From assembly GCF_000385215.1 (NCBI RefSeq), contig NZ_ARQK01000051.1, positions 18,365 to 82,364 of the forward strand: DNA of 64,000 nt, read 5' to 3'. Below are positions 17,344 through 25,927 of the stretch, piece after piece. The notes beneath the pieces were generated by a model. It was not told the origin of the DNA. It did no database searches and saw only the letters and a program-made list of their open reading frames with translations. Position numbers and translations under genes: made by a program. This stretch comes from Thioalkalivibrio thiocyanoxidans ARh2 (GTDB taxonomy: Bacteria > Pseudomonadota > Gammaproteobacteria > Ectothiorhodospirales > Ectothiorhodospiraceae). Every line of letters begins with the position of its first letter. Within the stretch, counting starts at the first letter, position 1.

Positions 17344-18560
17344 GTGCCACCCCCGAAGCCATCGACGCATCCACCGGGGCCGCGGACCGGCACCCGGAGC
17401 CGGCCCGCCGTCATGCCACGCTGCTGCATGCCCCGCGCTACCGCGGCCACAGCTACGGCGACAACCACCCGCTCGGGATCCCGCGCGTCTCGCTGACCAT
17501 CGACCTGATCGAGGCCTATGACGCGATCACGCCGCAGGAAATGGCTGTATCGCGCAAGGCACAGCCGGCCGAACTCGAGTGGTTCCACACCCGCGAGTAC
17601 GTGGCCGCGATGCAGCGCGCCGAGGCGCTCGGCAAGGTGTTCCAGCGCTACCGCGACCGCCACAACATCGGCAACTTCGAGAACCCGTTCTTCGCCGGCT
17701 TCTTCGCCACCCCGGCGACCGCCACCTGGGGCTCCATCCAGGGGGCCGAGGTGGTGCTGGACGGGCGCATGGCCTTCAACCCGGCCGGGGGCATGCACCA
17801 CGCCGCCCCCGACCAGGCCCGCGGCTTCTGCTACTTCAATGACCCGGCACTGGCGATCCTGCGCCTGCGTCAGGCCGGGCAGCGCGTGCTCTATCTGGAT
17901 ATCGACGCCCACCACGGCGACGGGGTCGAGGCCGCGTTCACCGACGACCCGGACGTGCTCACCGTCTCCCTGCACATGGACACCGAATACGGCTACCCCT
18001 TCGAGGGCGGCCGCATCGAGGACACCGGACCGCTGGGCAACGCCGTGAACCTGCCGCTGCCGAAGGAGACCAACGACACGGAATTCCGTGCCGCCTTTAC
18101 GGCCGTCTGGGAGGCCGTGCGCAACCGCTGGCAGCCGGATGCGGTCGTGGTCCAGGCCGGCACCGATGCGCTGCTGCCGGACCCGCTCGGCAAGTTCGGC
18201 ATCTCCACCCAGTGCTTCCTCGCCTGCATCGACGACGTAATCGAGACCAGCCCGCGCCACGCCGACGGCACGCCGAGGCTCCTGGTGCTGGGGGGTGGCG
18301 GCTATCACCCGCTGGCGCTGGCGCGCTGCTGGACCGGGGTCTGGGCCCTGCTGACCGGTCGCGAGCTCCCCGCCCCGATTCCCGAGGCCGGCCAGGCCCT
18401 GCTGCGCGAGGTCGACTGGGACATGGACGAAGAAGAGGAATGGTACGAGTCCCTCTTTACCTCCCGTCTCGATGCGGATCGCGCCGGTCCAGTACGCGAC
18501 GAACTGCGAAATCGCCTTGACCGGCTGCTGGCAGGGCACCCATTGTTCAGTTGCTCGTAG
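17340..18560 (+). CDS. histone deacetylase-family amidohydrolase (AcuC/acetylpolyamine type)
   Basis: A 406-residue arginase/deacetylase-fold enzyme. Zinc and catalytic motifs are in place: G-G-M-H-H-A (His pair), G-F-C-Y-F-N-D, D-I-D-A-H-H-G-D-G-V (metal Asp and His) and a later Q-A-G-T-D-A-L in place of the usual G-x-D. Bacterial members remove acetyl or similar groups from lysines or polyamines, and AcuC controls acetyl-CoA synthetase. The gene overlaps cbbO by 4 bases, which is unusual and suggests a link between protein deacetylation and carbon fixation. That link is an inference from operon structure only. Confidence 0.85.
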   Translation: MSATPEAIDASTGAADRHPEPARRHATLLHAPRYRGHSYGDNHPLGIPRVSLTIDLIEAYDAITPQEMAVSRKAQPAELEWFHTREYVAAMQRAEALGKVFQRYRDRHNIGNFENPFFAGFFATPATATWGSIQGAEVVLDGRMAFNPAGGMHHAAPDQARGFCYFNDPALAILRLRQAGQRVLYLDIDAHHGDGVEAAFTDDPDVLTVSLHMDTEYGYPFEGGRIEDTGPLGNAVNLPLPKETNDTEFRAAFTAVWEAVRNRWQPDAVVVQAGTDALLPDPLGKFGISTQCFLACIDDVIETSPRHADGTPRLLVLGGGGYHPLALARCWTGVWALLTGRELPAPIPEAGQALLREVDWDMDEEEEWYESLFTSRLDADRAGPVRDELRNRLDRLLAGHPLFSCS

Positions 18561-18572
18561 AGAGCCTGCGCG

Positions 18573-19139
18573 TCAGCGGCTGGCGCGGTAGTCGCGTTCG
18601 ATGTAGCGCAGCAGCTCGGTCGTCTCCCGCAGGGTGGCGCGCTGGATGCGGGTCTTGCCGATAAAGCCGGGGACCCAGAAGTCCGGTTCCACATGCATCT
18701 GGATCGTCAGGCGGGTGCCGCCGGCCTCGGGCTGCAGCTCCCAGCGGGTCGAGCCGGCGCGAACGTTGCTGTTCTCCGGGTCGACCTCGGCGTCAATGCG
18801 CTCGGGGTAGTACTCGGTTACCCGTTCGTGGCGGCGGATGGTCCGGCAGAACACGAATACGCAGCTGTGTACGACACTTGTGACCTCGATTTCGTCATCG
18901 GATCGGGAAACGAGGCGGCTCTCGCGGATGGATTCCGAGTAGCGGCTCAGCGCGTCGTAATCGGTCAGATATGACCAGAGAACATCGGGCGGGGCCTCGA
19001 CGAGGAAGGTCACTCTCAGTTCGTACCGGTCACCATCGGTATCAAAATGCCGGTCAAGCACTTCCACGGCGAGTGCCGCTCCCCCCGGGGTCCACCAGCC
19101 GACCGAAGCGGCCAGAAGGAGGGTGAGTAAGACACGCAT
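18573..19139 (-). CDS. secreted SRPBCC/START-like protein
   Basis: A 188-residue protein with a signal peptide (cleavage near G-G-A-A-L-A). The mature domain has the polyketide-cyclase / START helix-grip pattern: the strand F-L-V-E-A-P-P-D-V-L-W-S-Y-L-T-D-Y is the family hallmark, and the C-terminal long helix is A-T-L-R-E-T-T-E-L-L-R-Y-I. Such proteins bind hydrophobic ligands, and the ligand here is unknown. I chose the ATG at 19139 because it precedes the signal peptide directly. Two cysteines (S-C-V-F-V-F-C) could form a disulfide. It ends 12 bases from the convergent deacetylase gene. Confidence 0.75.
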   Translation of the reverse strand: MRVLLTLLLAASVGWWTPGGAALAVEVLDRHFDTDGDRYELRVTFLVEAPPDVLWSYLTDYDALSRYSESIRESRLVSRSDDEIEVTSVVHSCVFVFCRTIRRHERVTEYYPERIDAEVDPENSNVRAGSTRWELQPEAGGTRLTIQMHVEPDFWVPGFIGKTRIQRATLRETTELLRYIERDYRASR

Positions 19140-19209
19140 CGCTTGCGCCTCCGGGTTTGGACCTTCGTGGACCGCTTGTCGACTATTGATCCTGTATTGG
19201 CAGCGAGGT

Positions 19210-20745
19210 TCAGAGGCGGCCAAGCAGGCGACGGGTGCCTTGGTGCGCCTGCCGCCAGAGCCGGCGCCAGGTGTGCGCCGGAGGATAGCGAAGGAGACGG
19301 GTCCTGCGGGTTTGCTGCATGGCCGGAATCAGCGCTTCCAGTTCGGTGGTCAGGGCGTCGATGTTGTAGGGCATCGGGCCATCGAGTCGGGCGGGGATGA
19401 CCTCCTGTTCGGGCAGGCCGAAATCCTCGGCGATCGCTTGGCGGGCGGCCGCGATATTGTGCGCCTTGGGTCGGTCGTCCGGTGGATCGATGGCATACGG
19501 TGGCTCCCATTCACGGGCCGGGGACAGGCGATCGATGTGGCTGGCCACGATGCGAATGGGGGGCTGGCGTCGTTCCGGGCGCTCTTCAAAGAATCGCCGT
19601 ACGGCCTGCAGGGCTTCGTGGTCCGGGGAGCGGTCGGCCTGGTGCGCCGGTGCGACCCAGAGCACCAGATCCGCGGTCTGGGCGGCTTCAACCAGGGTAT
19701 CCACGTCCATGCGGTCGCCGAGCCCCGGGGTGTCCACCAGCAGCAGTTCCTGGCCGTCCGCGAGCGTCAGCAGATAGCCCTCCTGCTCGGCGGTCAGCGG
19801 CAGTACGTCCGTGGCTGCGCGGTATTCTCCCAGCAGTGCGTTGACCAGCGTGGATTTGCCGGCCTGTGGCTGGCCCGCGACCAGTATCTTCGGTCGACCC
19901 GGGAACGGGTCCTCCGAGGGGGCGCTCGCCTGTACTTCCTGTTGCGCGATTTCGGCCAGGGCGTCGGTATCGTGCTGGAGACGGCCGGAGTAGAGCTCGA
20001 TCGCGGCGCGTCCGACCTCCTCGATCCAGATGCGCGCGACCTGTCGTAGCAGGTATTCGCGTGCGGTGTCGGAGAGCTCGTTGAAGAAACGATCGCGCAG
20101 CTCCGCCGCCAGGGCATGCAGGGGATTGGCCAGGCGCGCGATGCGGTAGGCCTTGTAGGCTGTGCGCCCGTAGGACAGCCCGGACGCCACCATGGGTCGG
20201 TAGCCCCAGACACGCAGGAGCTGGCCCATGCGCACGCGATCCGACAGCGGCACTTCCTCCAGCAGGATCCTGCGCAGCCGGGCGCTGACCCGCTCGCTGA
20301 GCAGCAGGGCCTCGGGCACGGTGAACTCCCAGATGGGGTCTTCCTGTTCCGGGTGATAGTGCGCGGCCACCGTGCGCAGGGTTTCTTCGCCTGCTGCCCG
20401 CAGGCGGTCGTAGTCGGTGACGATGTCGCCGCTGGCCTGCTCGCTCAGGCGCATCACCTCGGCCCAGGCGGCGTGTTCGAGCGGGGCCCAGTCGCCATCG
20501 GCGGCGCGCACGGGTTCGGTCGTCCGCTCGCGGGTGTGGACCTTGATCCGATGGCGCGCCCACAGCGTCATGCCCCATACGCTGCCGGCGGCGATCGCGG
20601 CCGCGGCGATCCAGATCAGCAGGGCATTGTGTTCGTAGAGCCAGAGCAGACCCAGGATGAAGGCCGCCAGAAAGGGCGACAGCAGCAGGACCGCGGCGAA
20701 GGCGACTCCCGTGACCTTCAGGCGGGTTAGCCAGTGGCGCTTCAT
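19210..20745 (-). CDS. membrane-anchored GTPase
   Basis: A 511-residue protein. Two adjacent N-terminal membrane helices span about residues 10-60. A helical region follows, and then a GTPase domain with G1 G-Q-P-Q-A-G-K-S-T (about 292-300) and G3 D-T-P-G-L-G-D. The expected G4 N-K-x-D is replaced by a motif near A-S-H-I-D-R-L, as in dynamin/YfjP-type GTPases. It overlaps the next upstream GTPase gene by 4 bases, so both are made from one message. The pair resembles small stress- or membrane-associated GTPases of the YcjX/YcjF or Era-like kind. The actual role is unknown. Confidence 0.72.
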   Translation of the reverse strand: MKRHWLTRLKVTGVAFAAVLLLSPFLAAFILGLLWLYEHNALLIWIAAAAIAAGSVWGMTLWARHRIKVHTRERTTEPVRAADGDWAPLEHAAWAEVMRLSEQASGDIVTDYDRLRAAGEETLRTVAAHYHPEQEDPIWEFTVPEALLLSERVSARLRRILLEEVPLSDRVRMGQLLRVWGYRPMVASGLSYGRTAYKAYRIARLANPLHALAAELRDRFFNELSDTAREYLLRQVARIWIEEVGRAAIELYSGRLQHDTDALAEIAQQEVQASAPSEDPFPGRPKILVAGQPQAGKSTLVNALLGEYRAATDVLPLTAEQEGYLLTLADGQELLLVDTPGLGDRMDVDTLVEAAQTADLVLWVAPAHQADRSPDHEALQAVRRFFEERPERRQPPIRIVASHIDRLSPAREWEPPYAIDPPDDRPKAHNIAAARQAIAEDFGLPEQEVIPARLDGPMPYNIDALTTELEALIPAMQQTRRTRLLRYPPAHTWRRLWRQAHQGTRRLLGRL

Positions 20746-21977
20746 GGCGTGTCGCTCCCCGAGGGTTCGGCCTGGCGGTTCCGGGCGAGGTTCAGGGCCT
20801 CGCGCAGGGCATCGCGGTAGGCCTGTTCTACCCCGGCGGTGGCCTCGCGCCCGTCATGTCGACGGGCCAGGTAGTGGCGCGCGGCATAGCCCAGCGCATA
20901 GGTGGTGGCAAAGCTGGTGGCGGCCGCCGCCGCGGCCCCCGCGGTCTGGCCGTACACCGGGACCAGCTTGCCGATTTGCCGGGCCCCGTGGCTGAGGCCC
21001 AGGCCGAGCAGAGTGCTGGACCCGAGGGCCGCGGAGAACTCGCGCAGGCTGCGGGAGTCCCAGGTGACCCCGTAGATGCTGGCCAGGCTGTGCAGCAGTT
21101 TGCCCTGGACCGCCGGCACGGAGAACAGGCCCAGCAGGGGTACGGCATCGGTGGTTGCGGCCACGCTGGCGTAGCCGAGGATGTGCGATCGGGCGCGCAG
21201 CCGACGGGCATCGCCGCCTGCGGACTGGCGCAGCCCCTGCAGGATCACCCCCATGCGTTCGGGGGCCAGGTTCTCGAGGGCGTCGAGCAGGGCGTCCAGG
21301 CCGTAGTGGGTCGGGGTGAAGCCCTCGTCCTCGGGCGTGATGTCGACGGGCACGATCTGCACCGGGCCGGTCCCGGGCAGGTTGCGAAAGGCCTCGGCCT
21401 GGGTGCGTCGCGCGCGGGCCAGTTCCTCCAGCCCGGGGCTGCGGTCCAGTTCGGCGTAGGGCGGATGATTGCGCCCGTCGGGATAGCCGTCGTGCAGGCA
21501 GGTCTGGACCAGCAGGACCGGCCAGTTCGGATGCCGACGGCGGATGTCCCGCAGGGCATTCAGGACGGGCTCCTGCTGCAGATCCATCGCGCGCGCCACG
21601 GCGACCACCATGTGCGCGTGGCCCGCGAGCTCGGCGAGATCCTCGTCGGGGTCGTAGGCGACCTCGCCCAGACCTCGCGTGTCCAGGAAGCGCAGCACCG
21701 GGGCCTCGGCCGGGAAGTCGTAGGCGCGCGCCGTCCGGGTGCAGCTCTGGAAACCGGTCCCGATTGCCACGTCGGAGTCGCCGGTGATCGCGCGCACCAG
21801 CGTGCTCTTGCCCGACTGCACCTTGCCCAGCAGCCACAGCACGGGGGCCTGCTCGCGCGCCCGCTCGGCCACGACGTCGGCATCGGGGGCCTCCGCCTCG
21901 GGCCGCAGGACGGCCTGCATGATCTTGCGCCAGCCGAGGCCCTTCGGCAGGCGCAGGGATTGCCAGGGCAGCTTCAT
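20742..21977 (-). CDS. GTPase with C-terminal DUF697-like membrane domain
   Basis: A 411-residue protein. G1 is L-G-K-V-Q-S-G-K-S-T (about residues 51-60) and G3 is D-T-R-G-L-G. The C-terminal half (about 270-390) is Ala/Gly-rich with hydrophobic helices such as A-A-A-A-A-T-S-F-A-T-T-Y-A-L-G-Y-A-A-R, like DUF697. The ATG at 21977 is preferred over an upstream in-frame start, because the latter would extend into the leader shared with the divergent rarA. It is the first gene of a two-GTPase operon; the second follows with an ATGA overlap. The two probably act as partners at the inner membrane. Confidence 0.72.
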   Translation of the reverse strand: MKLPWQSLRLPKGLGWRKIMQAVLRPEAEAPDADVVAERAREQAPVLWLLGKVQSGKSTLVRAITGDSDVAIGTGFQSCTRTARAYDFPAEAPVLRFLDTRGLGEVAYDPDEDLAELAGHAHMVVAVARAMDLQQEPVLNALRDIRRRHPNWPVLLVQTCLHDGYPDGRNHPPYAELDRSPGLEELARARRTQAEAFRNLPGTGPVQIVPVDITPEDEGFTPTHYGLDALLDALENLAPERMGVILQGLRQSAGGDARRLRARSHILGYASVAATTDAVPLLGLFSVPAVQGKLLHSLASIYGVTWDSRSLREFSAALGSSTLLGLGLSHGARQIGKLVPVYGQTAGAAAAAATSFATTYALGYAARHYLARRHDGREATAGVEQAYRDALREALNLARNRQAEPSGSDTP

Positions 21978-22110
21978 GCTGTGATTCCGTTTCGCGGCAT
22001 GGAAACCTTTGATCAGCGGAGAGGGCGCAACCGTGCAGGGCTTGCGAACAGAGGGCCTGCTCACTGCTCAGTTTGCCATGCCTCGGTAATGGCGGGCGCG
22101 GTACACTGAA

Positions 22111-23475
22111 ATGATGAGCGATATCTCCGAAGGCGACTTGTTCGGCCCGGATGCGGGCGGATTGCCCCCCGAGCCCGAACCGGTCGCACAGGGCCCGGAC
22201 CCGAACGCACCGCTGGCCGAGCGCATGCGGCCGGCGCGGCTGGACGAGATGGTGGGCCAGGATCACCTGGTCGGGCCGGATGCCGCCCTGCGCCAGGCGA
22301 TCGAGCAGGGGCAGACCCCGTCGATGATCCTGTGGGGCCCGCCGGGTTGCGGCAAGACCACGCTGGCCCGCCTGGTAGCGGCGGCCGGGGCGCAGCGTCT
22401 GGTGACGCTGTCCGCGGTGCTGGCCGGGGTCAAGGACGTGCGCGCGGTGGTGGACGCGGCCAAGGCCCGGCGGCGCAACGGGGTCAGCACGCTGCTGTTC
22501 ATCGACGAGATCCATCGCTTCAACAAGGGCCAGCAGGATGCCCTGCTGCCGCACATCGAGGACGGGACACTGACCTTCGTCGGGGCCACGACCGAGAACC
22601 CCTCGTTCGCGCTCAACAGCGCACTGCTGTCGCGGGCGCGCGTCTATCGCATGGAGTCCGTCGGCGCCGAGGCGATCGAGGCGCTGATCGAACGAGCGCT
22701 TGACGACACCGAGCGCGGACTCGGGGGGCGGGGCCTGCGGCTGGAGGCCACCGAACGCCAGCGGCTGGCCCGCGCGGCGGACGGCGACGCCCGGCGGGCG
22801 CTGAACTGGCTGGAGACCGCCTCGGATCTGGCGCGCGACGGCGAGATCACCGCCGATGCCCTGCGCGCGGTGATGGGGGCGCAGAGCCTGGCCTTCGACC
22901 GCCAGGGCGATGCCTTCTATGACCAGATCTCTGCCCTGCACAAGTCGGTGCGCGGATCCGATCCCGGCGCGGCCGTCTACTGGCTGACGCGCATGCTGGA
23001 TGCCGGCTGCGACCCGGATTATCTCGGCCGGCGCCTGCTGCGCATGGCCTACGAAGACATCGGGCTGGCGGCCGTAGGGCTGGGTGCACGGGTGCTGGCG
23101 GCCTGGCAGACGATGGAGCGGCTTGGACGGCCGGAAGGCGACCTCGCGCTGATCCAGGCGGCGATCGAGCTGGCCGCCGCCCCCAAGAGCAACAGCGCCT
23201 ACACCGCGTTAAACGAGGTCCGCGCCAGCATCCTTGAGACGGGCAGCCCCGGCGTGCCCCTGCATCTTCGCAATGCCCCCACGGAGTTGATGCGCGAGGA
23301 GGGGTTCGGTGCGGGATATCGCTATGATCATGACGAACCGGACGGTTTCGCGCGCGGGCAGGTCTATCTGCCCGAAGGGCTGGAGGACCAGCGCTTCTAT
23401 CGGGCGAAACGCGAGGGCACGGAGCGCGCGCTGGCCGAGCGGCTGGAGCGGCTGCGCGGTGACGACAAAGAATAG
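22111..23475 (+). CDS. rarA: replication-associated recombination protein A
   Basis: A 454-residue AAA+ ATPase of the RarA/MgsA/WRNIP1 family, which acts at stalled replication forks. The N-terminal R-P-x-x-L-D-E-M-V-G-Q-D-H-L is diagnostic. Walker A is G-P-P-G-C-G-K-T-T, Walker B/DEAD-like is F-I-D-E-I-H-R-F-N-K-G-Q-Q-D, and the sensor is G-A-T-T-E-N-P-S-F. The C-terminal tetramerisation region includes L-L-R-M-A-Y-E-D-I-G-L-A and P-K-S-N-S-A-Y-T-A. The protein starts M-M-S-D, so 22111 and 22114 are both possible. The usual lolA/serS neighbours are absent; a VTT membrane protein follows 6 bases later. Confidence 0.95.
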   Translation: MMSDISEGDLFGPDAGGLPPEPEPVAQGPDPNAPLAERMRPARLDEMVGQDHLVGPDAALRQAIEQGQTPSMILWGPPGCGKTTLARLVAAAGAQRLVTLSAVLAGVKDVRAVVDAAKARRRNGVSTLLFIDEIHRFNKGQQDALLPHIEDGTLTFVGATTENPSFALNSALLSRARVYRMESVGAEAIEALIERALDDTERGLGGRGLRLEATERQRLARAADGDARRALNWLETASDLARDGEITADALRAVMGAQSLAFDRQGDAFYDQISALHKSVRGSDPGAAVYWLTRMLDAGCDPDYLGRRLLRMAYEDIGLAAVGLGARVLAAWQTMERLGRPEGDLALIQAAIELAAAPKSNSAYTALNEVRASILETGSPGVPLHLRNAPTELMREEGFGAGYRYDHDEPDGFARGQVYLPEGLEDQRFYRAKREGTERALAERLERLRGDDKE

Positions 23476-23481
23476 GGACCC

Positions 23482-24174
23482 ATGCAGATACATCATCCCG
23501 GACGCTGGTGGCTGTTGGCCGCGATCCTGCTGGCAGGATCGCTGGTCTGGGTGGCACTGACCACCGAGTGGCCCGATCTGCTGCCGCTGCAGGACGTCGA
23601 GGCGTGGCTCGCCAGCTGGGGGGCGGGCGCCTACATGGTGTTTGTGCTGGCGTTCGTCGTCCTCGCGTTGTTTCCGTTACCCAGTACCTTCTGGATCCTG
23701 CTGGGAGGGGCGCTGTTCGGGCCGTTCACCGGTGGGGCCCTGAGCCTGCTGGCAGCAACCATCGCCGCGATCATCGCGTTCATGCTGGCGCGCACCCTGC
23801 TGCAACCCTGGCTGGAACCGCGCCTGGGTCCGCGCAGTGCACGGCTGCGCGAGGATGTGGAGGCCGAGGGCTGGCGCGTGGTCGCACTGACGCGTCTGGT
23901 GCCGGTATTCCCGTTCGCCCCGACCAACTACGCCCTGGGCCTGGTGCGCATGCCGCTGACCGTGTTCACGGTCACGACCCTGGTCGCACTGATCCCCAGC
24001 CTGTTCGCCTATTCCTGGCTGGGGCACGCCACGCGAGAGATGGTGGCGGGCGATGCGGACAACCGGGTCCAGCTGGGGCTGGCGATTCTTGCCGTGCTGG
24101 CCCTGCTGCTGTTGCTGCCTCGGCTGCTGCGCCGGATCTGGCAGGGGCAGAAATCCGTCGAGTCGCCGGCCTGA
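23482..24174 (+). CDS. TVP38/TMEM64 (VTT-domain) membrane protein
   Basis: A 230-residue inner-membrane protein with about six hydrophobic segments. The VTT-domain hallmark F-P-L-P-S-T-F-W-I-L-L-G-G-A-L-F-G sits at about residues 62-78, and R-L-V-P-V-F-P-F-A-P-T-N-Y at about 135-147. These re-entrant loops are also found in DedA proteins and lipid scramblases. It is placed directly before two sugar transferases of the rSAM/selenodomain-associated type, a common arrangement. Its substrate is unknown; lipid or lipid-linked sugar movement is a reasonable guess. Confidence 0.85.
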   Translation: MQIHHPGRWWLLAAILLAGSLVWVALTTEWPDLLPLQDVEAWLASWGAGAYMVFVLAFVVLALFPLPSTFWILLGGALFGPFTGGALSLLAATIAAIIAFMLARTLLQPWLEPRLGPRSARLREDVEAEGWRVVALTRLVPVFPFAPTNYALGLVRMPLTVFTVTTLVALIPSLFAYSWLGHATREMVAGDADNRVQLGLAILAVLALLLLLPRLLRRIWQGQKSVESPA

Positions 24175-24188
24175 GTCCCACGGCAACC

Positions 24189-24893
24189 ATGTCGCGGGAG
24201 TCCCCCTTCCTGTCCGTGATCATACCGGTGCTGAACGAGGCCGAATCCCTCCCGTCCTTGGTGGACCCGCTGGGCGAGATCCTCGACTGTGAGGTGATCG
24301 TGGTCGACGGGGGGAGTTCGGACGGGAGTGTCCAGCAGGCCGAGCAACGCGGCGTGAGTGTGCTGTCCAGTGCACCGGGGCGCGCACGGCAGATGAATGT
24401 CGGTGCCGAGCGCGCCCGCGGCGAGATACTCTGGTTCCTGCATGCCGACACCACGTTTCCGGACGGAGCCGGGGTGGCGGTGCATGCCCTGCGCGCCGCG
24501 GTGGCCCGGGTCGATCGCGCCTGGGGACGTTTCGATGTCCGCCTGTCGGGCGGTCGCGGGATATTCGTGCTGATCGCCGCGATGATGAATCTGCGCTCGC
24601 GTCTGAGCGGGATCGCGACCGGGGATCAGGGCATATTCATTACACGCTCGGCGTTCGATGCCGTAGGCGGCTGGCCGGATCAGCCGCTGATGGAGGACAT
24701 CGAGCTCTCGCGGCGGCTGAAGCGCTCGGTGGGGCGCCCAAGGTGCCTGCGCACCCGGCTGGTCACGTCGTCCCGGCGCTGGGAACAGAAGGGCGCATGG
24801 CGCACGATCTGGCTGATGTGGCGGTTGCGCCTGGCCTACTGGCTGGGTGCAAACCCGGACGGGCTGGCGCGACTGTATCGCGGCGATGCCTGA
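24189..24893 (+). CDS. family 2 glycosyltransferase (rSAM/selenodomain-associated transferase 2 type)
   Basis: A 234-residue GT-A enzyme. It begins with S-V-I-I-P-V-L-N-E-A-E-S-L, followed by V-V-D-G-G-S-S-D-G-S, the metal-binding F-L-H-A-D-T, and a late G-D-Q-G-I-F and D-I-E-L-S-R-R. This set matches the TIGR04283-type transferase often paired with a second transferase downstream, as here. The ATG is at 24189, 14 bases after the upstream stop. The acceptor is unknown. In some bacteria these pairs lie near radical SAM or arsenosugar genes, and neither is present here. It overlaps the next gene by 8 bases. Confidence 0.83.
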   Translation: MSRESPFLSVIIPVLNEAESLPSLVDPLGEILDCEVIVVDGGSSDGSVQQAEQRGVSVLSSAPGRARQMNVGAERARGEILWFLHADTTFPDGAGVAVHALRAAVARVDRAWGRFDVRLSGGRGIFVLIAAMMNLRSRLSGIATGDQGIFITRSAFDAVGGWPDQPLMEDIELSRRLKRSVGRPRCLRTRLVTSSRRWEQKGAWRTIWLMWRLRLAYWLGANPDGLARLYRGDA

Positions 24894-25524
24894 GCGTCGG
24901 CCGTCGGATGCGCTGCGCGTGCTGGTCTTTGCCCGCGCGCCCGAACCGGGCCGGACCAAGACCCGGCTGATTCCCGCACTGGGTGCCAAGGGTGCCGCAC
25001 GGCTGCACGAGCGGCTGCTGGAGCACGCGCTGGGCGTGGCCCGTCAGGTGGCACCGGACCATGTGGAGCTGTGGTGCACCCCGGATACCGATCATCCGTT
25101 CCTCGAGCGTTGTGCCGAACGCTTTGGCTGTTCCCTGCACAGCCAGGTGGGTGATGACCTCGGGGCCCGCATGCGCCATGCACTGGAGGCGGGGCCGTTT
25201 CCGGCACTGGTGATGGGGTCCGATGCCCCGACGCTGGGTGTCGCGGACCTGGTCGCCGCACGTGACGCGCTGGCCGGAGGGCAGGATGTGGCACTGGTGC
25301 CGGCGCTGGATGGTGGTTACGTGCTGCTGGCCGCCGCGCGGCCCGTCCCCGGGCTGTTCGAGGCCGTCGAGTGGGGCAGCGATCGGGTGCTGGAACAGAC
25401 CCGTGAGCGGGCCCGGGCGCAGGGTCTTGTATGGACGGAGCTCGAGGCGCGTGTCGATATCGACTGTCCGGACGATCTGGGGCACTGCCCGCCAGCGCTC
25501 CTGCGCGGTATCGCGACGTCCTGA
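24886..25524 (+). CDS. DUF2064 glycosyltransferase (rSAM/selenodomain-associated transferase 1 type)
   Basis: A 212-residue nucleotidyl/glycosyl transferase-like protein. The N-terminal signature is V-F-A-R-A-P-E-P-G-R-T-K-T-R-L, then Q-V-G-D-D-L-G-A-R-M and M-G-S-D-A-P-T-L. The D-G-G-Y-V-L-L-A and V-D-I-D-C-P-D-D-L ends complete the pattern of TIGR04282/DUF2064. Its ATG overlaps the stop of the preceding glycosyltransferase by 8 bases. The two proteins probably act in sequence on one product, possibly a sugar added to a small molecule or lipid. No product can be named from sequence. Confidence 0.83.
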   Translation: MPERRPSDALRVLVFARAPEPGRTKTRLIPALGAKGAARLHERLLEHALGVARQVAPDHVELWCTPDTDHPFLERCAERFGCSLHSQVGDDLGARMRHALEAGPFPALVMGSDAPTLGVADLVAARDALAGGQDVALVPALDGGYVLLAAARPVPGLFEAVEWGSDRVLEQTRERARAQGLVWTELEARVDIDCPDDLGHCPPALLRGIATS

Positions 25525-25593
25525 GAGTGGTTCACCCGGACCTGGGTGCCGGGCAGTCGCAAGGCGGGTCAGGCTTCGGGTAGGATGCGCGCC

Positions 25594-25836
25594 ATGAAAG
25601 CCTTTGTTGCCTGGGTCGACCGTGCCCCATTGTGGTTGTTCGTTCTGTTCGTGGCCACCCTGGGGCTGTCACCGTATGTCCCCGAACCGCACATCGTCGA
25701 GAAGATTCGCTGGCTCTTCCAGGGCGAGCTGACCCGCCCGATCGATATCCTCGATCTGATCATGCACGCCATCCCCTGGCTGCTGATGGCCTTCAAACTC
25801 TATCGCATGAGCATTGTGTCGAAAGGCGCGCCTTGA
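25594..25836 (+). CDS. small conserved inner-membrane protein
   Basis: An 80-residue protein with one strong hydrophobic helix (L-W-L-F-V-L-F-V-A-T-L-G-L) and a second near I-M-H-A-I-P-W-L-L-M-A-F. The middle motif P-Y-V-P-E-P-H-I-V-E-K-I-R is one I have seen in short proteins annotated only as 'RND transporter', an annotation that is not informative. The ATG at 25594 follows a weak AGGAT site; an in-frame start at 25546 would add 16 polar residues and is less likely. Function unknown. Confidence 0.65.
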   Translation: MKAFVAWVDRAPLWLFVLFVATLGLSPYVPEPHIVEKIRWLFQGELTRPIDILDLIMHAIPWLLMAFKLYRMSIVSKGAP

Positions 25837-25927
25837 ATCGGCGTCTCCTTGAGGCTTGTGGGAACTCGACGGTCCCGGCCTGGGTCGCTACGGTGCCTGC
25901 CACTTTGACGTGACCAAGGAGAGTCCC

